Source of the DNA: Pseudomonadota bacterium
GTDB lineage: Bacteria; Myxococcota_A; UBA796; SXON01
Length of the DNA stretch: 47,979 bases
Assembly: GCA_005778355.1 (NCBI GenBank)
Contig: SXON01000070.1
Span: forward strand, 1-47,979
Reading direction: 5' to 3'
The translations under genes were made by a program, and so were the position numbers. How positions within the stretch are numbered: position 1 is the stretch's first letter; each line of letters begins with the position of its first letter. Of this stretch, positions 32,016 to 40,722 are shown one piece after another. The notes under the pieces are model-generated. The model worked only from the letters and a program-made list of their open reading frames with translations. It did not search any database and had not been told where the DNA came from.

Positions 32016-33229
32016 TGCTCTGGCTCCTGGCGTGTCACACCATCGAGAAGTTCGCTACCGACGATGCCGTCGCGACCTGTGGCGACACGATCCTCACGCC
32101 GCAGCTCGGCTACTCCTCGTCGGATCGCGATCCGGCCGATGTCGACGAGGCGAGCTTCGGCAGCGCGCCCGACCCCTACCACGTGCGCTATTCCTGGTCG
32201 GGCGACCCAGCCGCGGAGGCCACCATCCTCTGGCGCACCGACGAGGACACACTGGCGTCGCAAGTGCAGGTCTGGCAGGAGGGTTCTGAACCGCAGGCAG
32301 TCGCCGGTGCGAGCTTCACCTTCAACACCGGCGGCGGGCGGGTACACGAGGTGCCGCTCTGCAACCTGGCGCCCGGCACGACCTACGCCTACCGGGCGGG
32401 CGGCGAGGGGCACTGGTCGGCGGAGTACAGCTTCACGACGGCCCCGGCGGCGGGCAGCGACGTGCCCGTCTTGTTCGCGACGGCGGGCGACGCGCGGGAC
32501 AACCAGGCGACCTGGAGCGCGCTCCTCGACCAGATCGAGACGTATTCGCCGGACTTCTTGCTTTTCACCGGAGACGCCGTGGACTTCGGCAGCAACATGG
32601 ACGAGTGGGACGCCTTCCTCGACGCCGGCGTGGGCTTCATGGAGTCGCACGCGATGGTGCTCGTGCACGGCAACCACGAGTTCTACGCTGAGAATTACTT
32701 CGGATTGGTTGCCCAGCCGGGAGACGAGAAGACCTTCTCGCTCGACTATGGACCGCTCCACCTCGCGGTCCTCGACGACAGCGCCTCCGCGGAAGACCGC
32801 GCCGCGCAGGCGCAATGGCTCGACGGCGACCTAGGCGCCACGAAGCAGGCGTGGAAGGTGGTGAGTCACCACATGCCTGCCTACTCGTCCTGCACGACCC
32901 ATGGGAGTGACACTGAACTCCAGGAAGTCTGGTCGCCCGTGGAAGAGGACAACGGGGTCCAGCTCGATTTCACGGGTCACAACCACAATTACGAGCGGAG
33001 CGTGCCCTTGCGAGGCGGCAACGAGGTGTCGCCCGGGGAGGGCACCGTCTACGTGGTCGCGGCCGGGGCGGGGGCCGACCTCTATGCCAACGAGATGGCC
33101 AACCCCTTCACCCAGGTGGCCGAGGTGACTGAGCATTTCGTGTTGACGACCATCGATGGGGCGGCCGCCGACGTGGTGGCACGCGATCTCGCGGGGAACG
33201 AGATCGACCGGTTTAGCGTGGATCGTTAG
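32015..33229 (+). CDS. Purple-acid-phosphatase-like metallophosphoesterase lipoprotein (copy 1)
   Basis: 404 residues. The signal is only MLWLLAC (Cys7); the start is fixed by the TGATG overlap with the porin stop, and no earlier start exists in frame. Residues about 55-155 form a fibronectin-III-like domain (YHVRYSWSGDPAAEATILWRT, LAPGTTYAYRAGG). The metallophosphoesterase domain carries the five purple-acid-phosphatase blocks: AGDARD, FTGDAVDFG, VHGNHEFY, VVSHHMPAYS and FTGHNHNYERSVPL. It should hydrolyse phosphate monoesters outside the cell. The context is a phosphate porin directly upstream and a paralogue at 34540. Its stop overlaps the convergent stop of the next gene by four bases (GTTAGC). 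Confidence 0.88.
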   Translation: MLWLLACHTIEKFATDDAVATCGDTILTPQLGYSSSDRDPADVDEASFGSAPDPYHVRYSWSGDPAAEATILWRTDEDTLASQVQVWQEGSEPQAVAGASFTFNTGGGRVHEVPLCNLAPGTTYAYRAGGEGHWSAEYSFTTAPAAGSDVPVLFATAGDARDNQATWSALLDQIETYSPDFLLFTGDAVDFGSNMDEWDAFLDAGVGFMESHAMVLVHGNHEFYAENYFGLVAQPGDEKTFSLDYGPLHLAVLDDSASAEDRAAQAQWLDGDLGATKQAWKVVSHHMPAYSSCTTHGSDTELQEVWSPVEEDNGVQLDFTGHNHNYERSVPLRGGNEVSPGEGTVYVVAAGAGADLYANEMANPFTQVAEVTEHFVLTTIDGAAADVVARDLAGNEIDRFSVDR

Positions 33230-34455
33230 CGACGCTCGGGACGCCAGAACACGCGGAAGCCCCGGCCGTAGACTGTGGGTGCCGGCCCGACATTGCAGGC
33301 CACCTCGAGCCCCTCGGCCTCGGCGGCCGAGAGGTGCGCGCCCATCGCGTAGAAGGGCGAGTCCGGGCGGCGTGCGGTCCGAGCCACCAGCGCGCCCAGT
33401 TTCCCGCCGGGCATCGGGGCGCCGGCCGGCGCCGTCGCGAGCGCGCGTCCCCTGGGGCCGAAGGACCAGCCACTGCCACGGTCTTTGAGCAAGCCTGTGG
33501 CCCACACCGTCCCGCCGAGCCCGTCACGCTCGGGCGAGGCGGCGGGGCGCCAACCTGCCGCGAAGATCTGTGCCACCGGCACGCTGCCCGCCCGCCGCAC
33601 GATCCCGGCGATGCCCATGCCGCCGAGGACGACGATGGTCAGTCCCAGGAGCATGAGCGGAACGCCCGCGCAAAAGCAATGGGACACCGAAACGCCGAGC
33701 CCGAATACGACGAAGCCGCCCACGATCACCAGCCCGAGAGCGATGATGCCGACCACTGCGGCCGCTCCGAGGCCGTCACGCGCGACCTCGCCTCTTCCCC
33801 AGGCGGCGGCGCCGACTTCGACCTCGGCGAGGAGCGCGATGTCGCGACTCTCCACCAGTCCGGAGTCGGCGCTCGCCACGCCCTCCCCCAGGTCTGCCAG
33901 TTGCCGGAGTTTTCGCTGTTTGCGCTCGAGCACCCGGCCGAGTCCGTCGCGCCGCAGCTCCTCGGCCATGCGGGCCCTCGCATCGCCGAGCTGTGCGCGG
34001 GTGATGCTGTCCTCTGCGGGGTCGTCGAGCGAGTCGGCCAGGAGGTTGAACGCGGACAGGAATGAGCCGGGATCGATCGCTGCAGGGTCGAGGCGGGCCA
34101 GCGTGTCCGACAACACGTGGACGGCATCGCCGATGGCCGTGGCTGCCTCACGCAGCGCGGCCTGGAAAGCGGGGTGGACCACATCCCGGGGCCGTTCCCA
34201 CCCGCACGCTGCCGCCATGCCCGCCCACGCGAGCCCCTCGGCGATGGTGTCGAGCGCCGCCACGTCGACGGAGGGGCCGACGGTGCTGAGCACCCCCTCG
34301 CGCAGCTTGTCCGCGCGCTGCGTGTGGTGGAGCCAGAGCGCGCGCACGCGCTCCAGGAGTGCCTGCTCCTCGGGACGCGCGTGGGCGTCGGGATCGGCGG
34401 CCAGGAACAACGCCAGCGGCGCGGAGCCGAGGAGCAGGGTGCGTCGGTCGGTCAT
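33226..34455 (-). CDS. Unknown exported membrane protein
   Basis: 409 residues, family not recognised. The N-terminus MTDRRTLLLGSAPLALFLA has a twin-arginine start and a hydrophobic core, cleaved perhaps after AHA near 26. Residues about 30-230 are mostly helical (LLERVRALWLHHTQRADKL, VLERKQRKLRQLADLGEGV). Two adjacent transmembrane helices follow (about 248-272 and 282-302: VVGIIALGLVIVGGFVVFGLG, GVPLMLLGLTIVVLGGMGIAGIV). The last 100 residues include GSGWSFGPRGRALATAPAG, FYAMGAHLSAAEAEGLEVACN and YGRGFRVFWRPE. It sits between two paralogous phosphatase genes on the opposite strand, overlapping the stop of the first and 84 bases from the start of the second. Confidence 0.7.
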   Translation of the reverse strand: MTDRRTLLLGSAPLALFLAADPDAHARPEEQALLERVRALWLHHTQRADKLREGVLSTVGPSVDVAALDTIAEGLAWAGMAAACGWERPRDVVHPAFQAALREAATAIGDAVHVLSDTLARLDPAAIDPGSFLSAFNLLADSLDDPAEDSITRAQLGDARARMAEELRRDGLGRVLERKQRKLRQLADLGEGVASADSGLVESRDIALLAEVEVGAAAWGRGEVARDGLGAAAVVGIIALGLVIVGGFVVFGLGVSVSHCFCAGVPLMLLGLTIVVLGGMGIAGIVRRAGSVPVAQIFAAGWRPAASPERDGLGGTVWATGLLKDRGSGWSFGPRGRALATAPAGAPMPGGKLGALVARTARRPDSPFYAMGAHLSAAEAEGLEVACNVGPAPTVYGRGFRVFWRPERR

Positions 34456-34539
34456 GTTGCCCTCGATGGCAGTCTAGCGGCCGCCATCGCGGACACATCG
34501 CTGCGCGATCGCTGCGTCCCGCGCTACGCTAGGCCCCTC

Positions 34540-35826
34540 GTGACCATCTGGCTGCTCGCGTGTGCTTCTGGTGCCGACCTGGCGACGGCTCCGGTCGTCC
34601 CCACGATGCCCTCAGTCGAGGTGGAGCCCGGCGCGCTCGACAGCGTGGCGACGCTCGAAGGCCAGGGCTCGCCGCACGCCTGTCCGCAGCCCCTGTTGTC
34701 CCCAGTCGACGGCGGCTGGGACGCCGACGTCCCCGCGCTCGCTGACGTCGCCCTGGCCTCGCCCGCCGGGGACCCTCGTCGCGTTCACGTGGTGCTTGGC
34801 GCCGACGGCGCCACGGAGATGACCTTCGTCTGGGAAACCGACACCGCCAACCTGCAAAGCCGCGTGGCGCTGTCGCTCGGCGACGGTGGACCGGCCTGGG
34901 AGCTGGTCGGCGCCAGCTACCTGGTGTCGACCGTGCGGGTACACGTGGTCCGTGCCTGTGGCCTCGCGGCCGGGCGGCAGTGGTCGTACCGGGTGGGTGG
35001 CGAGGAGCACTGGTCAGAAGCGTCCAGTTTCGTCACCGCGCCCCCGGCAGGTGCCGACGAGGCGGTCCGTTTCGTGGTGATGGGCGACACCCGCGGCGCG
35101 CCCGACACATGGTCGGCGCTGGCCACGGCGGCGCAGGCACAAGGCGCGGAGTTCATGATCTTCACGGGCGACGCCGTGAGCAACGGCGCTACGTGGAGCG
35201 ACTGGGAGGGCTGGCTCGACGCCGCCCCCGGCGTGCTCGCCACGATGCCAATGGCCTTCGCCTTCGGCAACCACGAGAACAACGAGCAGTACGCCTTTGC
35301 GCTGTTCCCGAGCCACACTGATCGCGGCAGCTACGGCGTGGACTATGGGCCCATGCACTTCAGCGTCGTGAACGACACGCTCGAGGCGGAGCAGACCTGG
35401 GCCGACGTGGAGAGCTGGCTCGAGGGCGATCTCGCCGCGTCCAACGCCCCTTGGCGCGTGCCGGTGTGGCATCGGCCGGCGGTCAGCTCCTGCAATCCCC
35501 ACGGGGAAGACGCGAACACGCGGACGTACCTCTTGCCCATCGTTGAAGAAGCGGCCGTCCCCCTCACGTTCACCGGGCACAACCACAACTACGAGCGCTC
35601 CCACCCCTGGCGCTACGGCGTGCGGGACGACCTGCGCGGCACCGTTCACGTGGTGGCCGGGGGCGGCGGCGCCCCGCTCTACACCTCCAGCTACGGCCGG
35701 GAGTACACGGCCGTCGAGGAGAAAGTCGAGCACTACGTGCTCGTCGACGCCACCGCCCAGTCGCTCATCGGAACCGTCTACGACCTCGGTGGCAACGTGG
35801 TGGACACGTTCACGCTCACCCGCTGA
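34540..35826 (+). CDS. Purple-acid-phosphatase-like metallophosphoesterase lipoprotein (copy 2)
   Basis: 428 residues from a GTG at 34540. Signal MTIWLLAC (Cys8), then a 60-residue tether rich in Pro, Asp and Val. A fibronectin-III-like domain (about 82-170: VHVVLGADGATEMTFVWETD, CGLAAGRQWSYRVGG) precedes the metallophosphoesterase: VMGDTRG, FTGDAVSNG, FGNHENN, VPVWHRPA and FTGHNHNYERSHP. It has the same layout as the enzyme at 32015 but is clearly diverged, so this is an old duplication. Upstream in-frame starts lie within the divergent gene and give no signal peptide. TACGCT lies nine bases before the GTG; no ribosome binding site. Its stop abuts the convergent stop of the sugar transferase gene (TGATCA). 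Confidence 0.87.
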   Translation: MTIWLLACASGADLATAPVVPTMPSVEVEPGALDSVATLEGQGSPHACPQPLLSPVDGGWDADVPALADVALASPAGDPRRVHVVLGADGATEMTFVWETDTANLQSRVALSLGDGGPAWELVGASYLVSTVRVHVVRACGLAAGRQWSYRVGGEEHWSEASSFVTAPPAGADEAVRFVVMGDTRGAPDTWSALATAAQAQGAEFMIFTGDAVSNGATWSDWEGWLDAAPGVLATMPMAFAFGNHENNEQYAFALFPSHTDRGSYGVDYGPMHFSVVNDTLEAEQTWADVESWLEGDLAASNAPWRVPVWHRPAVSSCNPHGEDANTRTYLLPIVEEAAVPLTFTGHNHNYERSHPWRYGVRDDLRGTVHVVAGGGGAPLYTSSYGREYTAVEEKVEHYVLVDATAQSLIGTVYDLGGNVVDTFTLTR

Positions 35827-37266
35827 TCAGCTGGCTCCCCGGCCCCTCAAGACCGCCGGGATCGTCTTGATCAGGATCTGCACGTCGAGCCAGAGCGACC
35901 AGTCCTGGATGTAGTGGATGTCGAAACGCACCATCTCGGCGAAGCCCGCGTCGCTTCGGCCGGACACCTGCCAGAGCCCGGTGATGCCGGGGTTGACCTT
36001 GTGGCGCGCCTCGAACCAGAAGCGCATCTCCGGGTCGTCCTCGATGCCCTCGAGGTCGAGCGCGGGGAGGGGACGCGGGCCAACGAGGTTCATCTCCCCG
36101 CGCAGCACGTTGAGCAGCTGGGGCAGCTCATCCACGCTGTATTTGCGGATGAAGCGCCCCACCGGGGTGATGCGCGGGTCGTCGCGGATCTTGAAGAGCA
36201 CCCCGTCTGTCTCGTTCAGGTGCTCCAGCGCCTCGCGCTGCTTGTCGGCGTCGACCACCATCGAGCGAAACTTGTAGAAGCCGAAGGTGCGGCCGCCGCG
36301 CCCCACCCGGGGTGAAACGTAGAGCACCGGGCCGCCGTCTTGGAGCTTGACCGCCAAGGCCACCATCGCGAGGAAGGGGAGCACCAGCGTGCCGCCGATG
36401 GCGACGGCCACCAGATCGAAGGCCCGCTTGAGCTGCTCGCCCAGCGTGGGGTATTGGAGCCCGACGAGGTCGATGAACTCGAGGCCACCAATCCGGGCAA
36501 AACCGATTCGGGGCGACACCACCCCCCAGGAATAGGGCGCCTGCAAGACCCGCAGTCCCATGCGGTCGGCCTGCACCGCCATGCGCAGGGCATCCTCGCG
36601 GGGAATGTGCCGCGTGGCGAGGATGATCATCCCGATGCGGTGCTCGTTCACCAGTCGCCCAACGTCGGCCATCGTCCCCAGGATGTCGCGCGGCTCCACC
36701 TTCTCGCGGGCCTCCGCGCCGGTGCGCACGAAGCCCGCCACGCGGCAAACATGGCGAGCATCGCGAGCCATCGTGTCGGCCATGGCGAGCCCGTCCTCGT
36801 CGACCCCCACGATCAGCGCGTTGAGCGCGGTGGGTGGCCGCTCCAGACGCAAGAGCACACGAAACATCAGGAGGCGCGTGCCCAGGAGGATCACCCAGGA
36901 GGCAATCACGAAGGGGACGACCAGGGACTTCGGGTAAACGCGCTCGCCCAGCACGAAGTTCTCGACGACGATCATCACCGCCACCCAGGCGGCGCTGCGG
37001 CTCACGGCAGCGGCGATGCGGGAGCTGTTCTCCAGGCGTCCCGGGTCGTGAAGGCCGAACTGTCGCAGCATCACTAGCCACGCCGGGATGAGCACGAGCC
37101 CCGAGGTGATGAAGCGGTTCGGCCAGAAGAGGGTGTGAAACGGCACCTGGACGAGGATGCCGAGGTTCGGCGAGCGCCAGGTCCAGAAGGCCCACGCGGC
37201 GAACAGGCCCGCGACGATGCAGAGCGCATCGAGGATCGCGAGGGCCGGCCCGACGAGGCGGTGCAC
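35827..37266 (-). CDS. Polyprenyl glycosylphosphotransferase (WbaP-like), initiates polysaccharide synthesis
   Basis: 479 residues. Four to five N-terminal transmembrane helices (about 5-135), a CoA-binding-like Rossmann middle domain ([19 protein letters not shown] near 155-173), then a re-entrant membrane hairpin ([28 protein letters not shown]) and the bacterial sugar transferase domain: [46 protein letters not shown] and [15 protein letters not shown]. It transfers a sugar-1-phosphate from a nucleotide sugar to undecaprenyl phosphate, the first step of the Wzx/Wzy pathway. GTG start six bases after the OPX stop. This is the priming enzyme for the flippase/polymerase operon ending at 18518. 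Confidence 0.93.
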   Translation of the reverse strand: MHRLVGPALAILDALCIVAGLFAAWAFWTWRSPNLGILVQVPFHTLFWPNRFITSGLVLIPAWLVMLRQFGLHDPGRLENSSRIAAAVSRSAAWVAVMIVVENFVLGERVYPKSLVVPFVIASWVILLGTRLLMFRVLLRLERPPTALNALIVGVDEDGLAMADTMARDARHVCRVAGFVRTGAEAREKVEPRDILGTMADVGRLVNEHRIGMIILATRHIPREDALRMAVQADRMGLRVLQAPYSWGVVSPRIGFARIGGLEFIDLVGLQYPTLGEQLKRAFDLVAVAIGGTLVLPFLAMVALAVKLQDGGPVLYVSPRVGRGGRTFGFYKFRSMVVDADKQREALEHLNETDGVLFKIRDDPRITPVGRFIRKYSVDELPQLLNVLRGEMNLVGPRPLPALDLEGIEDDPEMRFWFEARHKVNPGITGLWQVSGRSDAGFAEMVRFDIHYIQDWSLWLDVQILIKTIPAVLRGRGAS

Positions 37267-37272
37267 GGCGGC

Positions 37273-37983
37273 TCAGTCCGAGAGCGAGGAGGACGTGCCC
37301 TGCGCGCCGCCGCCGGCGAAGTTGCGGTACACCGCCGAGCCCGCCACCGCCGGCGCCAGGATCGCCTGCACACGACGGAAGAAACGTTCCACATTGGTGA
37401 TGGTCTTGGGCGGCACGACGACGATGTCGCCACGCTGCAAGTACACCAGCTGCGAGGTGTCGCCCTTGCCGTAGATGGCGTCGACGTTCACCGTGTAGAG
37501 CGAGGGCTTGTCGAGGCCGCCCCGGATCAGGAGCACGTTGCTGGTGCGAGCGTCGGCGTTGATGCCGCCTGCCTTCACGAGGCACTCGAGGATCGACAGG
37601 TCGTTGGTGATCTGCATCACCTGGGGCGCCTGCACCTCGCCGAGGACGAGCACCTTCTGGTTGGTGACCTCCTTGACGTTCACCTGTACCTGCGCGTCGA
37701 CGTAGTAGTCGTTCACCTTGGCCTGCAGCATGGTGACGAGCTCGTCGTAGGTGAGCCCCGCCACCTGGACCTTCCCCACCAGCGGGTAGGTGATCGCGCC
37801 GTCTGGGGCGATGGTGATCTCGACGGTGAGGTCGTCGTGGCGCCACACCCAGATCTCGATCCGGTCGCCGGGGCCGAAGGTGAAGGCCTTGGAAGGCGGG
37901 AGTCGGAGTTCAACGCCCGCGTCGGCGACGTTCACCGGGGGCTCCGGGGGATTGCAGGCGAGCGCGAGGAGCAGGGCGAACAT
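37273..37983 (-). CDS. Polysaccharide export (OPX/Wza-like) lipoprotein, short form
   Basis: 236 residues. Short signal MFALLLALAC (Cys10), no alternative start upstream. The Poly_export domain is at about 35-110 (FGPGDRIEIWVWRHDDLTVEITIAPDG, YPLVGKVQVAGLTYDEL) and an SLBB domain at about 110-200 (VLVLGEVQAPQVMQI, LVKAGGINADARTSNVLLIRGG, LQRGDIVVVPP). E. coli Wza is about 380 residues with a C-terminal outer-membrane helix; this protein ends shortly after SLBB1 and lacks that barrel, as do several OPX proteins known in myxobacteria. It forms the periplasmic export gate. It precedes the priming transferase by six bases and is divergent from the Wzc-type kinase. Confidence 0.9.
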   Translation of the reverse strand: MFALLLALACNPPEPPVNVADAGVELRLPPSKAFTFGPGDRIEIWVWRHDDLTVEITIAPDGAITYPLVGKVQVAGLTYDELVTMLQAKVNDYYVDAQVQVNVKEVTNQKVLVLGEVQAPQVMQITNDLSILECLVKAGGINADARTSNVLLIRGGLDKPSLYTVNVDAIYGKGDTSQLVYLQRGDIVVVPPKTITNVERFFRRVQAILAPAVAGSAVYRNFAGGGAQGTSSSLSD

Positions 37984-37991
37984 GGGCCGCG

Positions 37992-38020
37992 GGGGTAGTT
38001 TGCTCGCCGCCGCACGTCAA
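37992..38020 (-). promoter_or_regulatory. Putative promoter of the OPX gene
   Basis: TTGACG (38015-38020), 17 bases, TACCCC (37992-37997), then only eight bases to the ATG at 37983. The predicted transcript would begin at or within two bases of the start codon. Confidence 0.45.
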
Positions 38021-38072
38021 GACGGTGGCGAGCGTGAAAGGCAGGGGGTATACGCCGGCCCCGAGCCTCTGA

Positions 38073-40187
38073 ATGGAACTTCTGAAAGTCTGGGCGGCGT
38101 TGATTCGTCGCAAGTGGTTGTTCCTCCAGGCCGTCGTGTTCTTCACGATCGGCGCGGGCATCCTCGCGATGGTCCTGCCAAAACGCTACGAGGCAACCGC
38201 GAAGATCAGCATCGAGTCCTCCGATGCTTCAATGTCGATCCTCTCCGAGATGGACCTCTCGGAGATGGCGCAGTCGCTCACCGGGGCGAGCGACGACATG
38301 CAAACAAAGATCGCTCTGGCCCAGATGCGGCCCGTGCTCGACGAAGTGATCTGGCGTCTCCAGCTGCGCGACGGCGACGGCGAGCTGCTCCCGGCGGAGA
38401 AGCTGCTCGTCCCCGGCATCGACGGCGAGATCCTGGCCTACCCCTGGATCGAGATCCAGGAGCAGCAGGGCACCAACATCCTCATCGTCCTGGCCACGAC
38501 GGAGAATCCGGAACTGTCGGCTTTGTTAGCCGATACCGTGGTCGACGTGTACCTCGCGATCAGCCAGGACCGCGCCAAGCAAGACACGCGCGACGCGCTG
38601 GTCTTCGTGACCGGTGAACTGGGCCGCCTCCGCGGCGAGTTCGACATCGCGCTCACCAACGTGGCCGACGCCAAGGCCCGCCAGCAAGTTCTCGATCTCG
38701 ACACCGAGATCAAGTACGCCGTGCAGCGGGTGAGCGAGCTCTACGCCGCGGCTGAAGAGGCCGACGCGGAGATGGCCGACGTGCGCGCCCAGATGCGCGA
38801 GCATGGCGAGGTGAACGATCTCGAGTCGCTCGCGATGGTGAGCCCAGAAACGGTCACCAGCAACACGATGATCCGCGACCTGCGCAAGACCCTGGCGGAA
38901 ACGCAGCAAGAGCGTGCCGCGCAGCTGCTCGACAAGACGCCGAAGCACCCCGACGTGGTGCTCCTCGACACGCAGATCCGCGAGCTCGAGTCTCAGCTCA
39001 CTCACGCCTTGCGCGAGCAGCACGATCTCGACCCGCAGGTGATCGAGCTGCGCGTGGCCCTGGCGGGTATCCAGCAGCGTCGCGCCCAGTTGCAGGCCGC
39101 TGCGGCCACGACCATCGATGAGTTCGCGCGCTACCCCAACAAGATGCGCGAGATCGCGGGCCTCCAGCTCGCGGCCGACGCCACCGAGTCGATCTACAAG
39201 TCGCTCCTGGAAACGCAGTACGAGATCGCCGTGGCCGAGGCGATGACCGTGGCCGACATGAAGGGCGTGGAGCCGGCCAAGGCGCCCGACAAGGCCGCCG
39301 CGCCGAAGCTCTTGGTCTACCTGGTGCTGGGGTGCTTTGTGGGCATCTCGGTGGGCGTGGGCCTGGTGTTCCTCGCCGAATACATCGACGACAGCATCAA
39401 GGAGCAGGACGACCTCCGCGAGGTGTGGCCGCTCCCGGTGCTCGGCATCGTCCCCTACTACCGCCTCCCCGGCAAACGCGCGCTCATCGACCAGCTCCCC
39501 GCCACCGACCCGCTCTACGAGGCATTCCGCAACATCCGCAACGGCGTGCAGTTCGCCGGAGTCGACCAGCAGATCAACATCCTCACCGTCACGTCGTGCG
39601 TTCCGAGTGAAGGCAAGAGCACGGTGATGGCCAACCTCGCGATCTGCCTCGCGCAGGATGGCCAGCGTGTCATCATGGTTGACTGCGACTTGCGACGGCC
39701 CACCCAGCACAAGACCTTCCCCTCGCTCTCGAACGAGCGTGGTCTGTCCGACGTGCTCACCGGCAACTGCCCGGTCGACGAGGCCATCCAGGCCACGCCG
39801 GTGGAGAACCTCTCGGTGCTCACCTCGGGCCCCGTGCCCACCAACCCCGGTCGTCTCGTGGAGAGCCTGCGCCTGCGCCAGGTGCTGCAGGGCCTCGCCG
39901 GCAAGTACGACATGGTCCTGGTCGACGCGCCGCCGCTCCTCATCGTGGGCGACGCCATCGCGCTCTCTCGCTCCTGCAAGGGCATGGTCATCGTGATCGA
40001 GGCGGGCAAGACGCCGCGACGCATGATTACCGATCTCCGCGCCCGCGCCGAGCAGGCCGGCATCGAGCCCACCGGCGTGGTGCTCAACAAGGTCGACGTG
40101 CGTACCGGCATGCAGGCCTACTACGGCGCCTACGCCAAGCAGTACAAGACCGAGGAGCCCAAGAAGGGCAAGGGGAAAGTAGCATGA
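38073..40187 (+). CDS. Wzc-type polysaccharide co-polymerase with BY-kinase domain
   Basis: 704 residues. The N-terminal Wzz domain has its first helix at about 14-34 (KWLFLQAVVFFTIGAGILAMVLP), a long periplasmic part with coiled coils (190-300; LRKTLAETQQERAAQLLDK), and a second helix at about 413-432 (LLVYLVLGCFVGISVGVGLVFL). The cytoplasmic tyrosine kinase has Walker A SCVPSEGKST (Lys515), Walker A' VIMVDCDLRRP (Asp537, Asp539) and Walker B MVLVDAPP (Asp618). The C-terminus has a small tyrosine cluster, YYGAYAKQYK, the likely autophosphorylation site. It controls chain length and export with the OPX protein, whose gene is divergent. A TATACG box lies at 38049-38054. The stop overlaps the next gene by four bases. 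Confidence 0.93.
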   Translation: MELLKVWAALIRRKWLFLQAVVFFTIGAGILAMVLPKRYEATAKISIESSDASMSILSEMDLSEMAQSLTGASDDMQTKIALAQMRPVLDEVIWRLQLRDGDGELLPAEKLLVPGIDGEILAYPWIEIQEQQGTNILIVLATTENPELSALLADTVVDVYLAISQDRAKQDTRDALVFVTGELGRLRGEFDIALTNVADAKARQQVLDLDTEIKYAVQRVSELYAAAEEADAEMADVRAQMREHGEVNDLESLAMVSPETVTSNTMIRDLRKTLAETQQERAAQLLDKTPKHPDVVLLDTQIRELESQLTHALREQHDLDPQVIELRVALAGIQQRRAQLQAAAATTIDEFARYPNKMREIAGLQLAADATESIYKSLLETQYEIAVAEAMTVADMKGVEPAKAPDKAAAPKLLVYLVLGCFVGISVGVGLVFLAEYIDDSIKEQDDLREVWPLPVLGIVPYYRLPGKRALIDQLPATDPLYEAFRNIRNGVQFAGVDQQINILTVTSCVPSEGKSTVMANLAICLAQDGQRVIMVDCDLRRPTQHKTFPSLSNERGLSDVLTGNCPVDEAIQATPVENLSVLTSGPVPTNPGRLVESLRLRQVLQGLAGKYDMVLVDAPPLLIVGDAIALSRSCKGMVIVIEAGKTPRRMITDLRARAEQAGIEPTGVVLNKVDVRTGMQAYYGAYAKQYKTEEPKKGKGKVA

Positions 40188-40717
40188 TCGCGTTCCTCAG
40201 CCTCCTTGCGTGCGGCCCCTCGTCGGAGGACATCGCCAAGGCCATCGCCTCCGAGAACCCGGTGATGCGCGAAGACGGCGCCAAGATCGCCCAGAACTAC
40301 GCTGACGAGACGGTGGAGAAGGCGCTCGTGTCGGTCATGGCCGACGCCGACGAGAAGACCCGGCTCAACGCCATCGAGTCGCTCGCCGAGATCGAGGCCA
40401 GCACCGCCACCGACGCGCTGGTCGACCGGCTCAACAACGACGGCTCCGCGCGGGTGCGTCGTGCCGCCGCCGACGCCCTCGGCCGGCTCCAGGCCAAGGA
40501 AGCCGCGCCGGCGTTGATCCTCTACGTCCAGGCCTTCCAGCCCTCAGACCGCGAGATGCTCGCCGGCGTATGGGCCCTCGGCAACATCGGCTCCGAGGGC
40601 GGCCTCGACGCCGAGGTGCGCAAGGCCGTGCTCAGCACCCTGGTGACGCTGCGCGAGTCGAGCAACGACAAGTTCATCCGCTGGCAGGCCACGAGCGCGC
40701 TGCGCACGCTGAAGTAG
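40184..40717 (+). CDS. HEAT-repeat lipoprotein coupled to the Wzc gene
   Basis: 177 residues. Short signal MIAFLSLLAC (Cys10); the ATG is fixed by its overlap with the Wzc stop (ATGA). The rest is about five HEAT-like helical pairs: ENPVMREDGAKIAQNYADE, ADEKTRLNAIESLAEIEAS, GSARVRRAAADALGRLQAK, LAGVWALGNIGSEGG and DKFIRWQATSALRTLK. Such repeats bind proteins. Tethered in the periplasm or outer membrane and made with the co-polymerase, it may bridge Wzc and OPX or the secreted polymer. That role is inference. It ends five bases from the convergent cytochrome gene. Confidence 0.82.
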   Translation: MIAFLSLLACGPSSEDIAKAIASENPVMREDGAKIAQNYADETVEKALVSVMADADEKTRLNAIESLAEIEASTATDALVDRLNNDGSARVRRAAADALGRLQAKEAAPALILYVQAFQPSDREMLAGVWALGNIGSEGGLDAEVRKAVLSTLVTLRESSNDKFIRWQATSALRTLK

Positions 40718-40722
40718 CCGAG

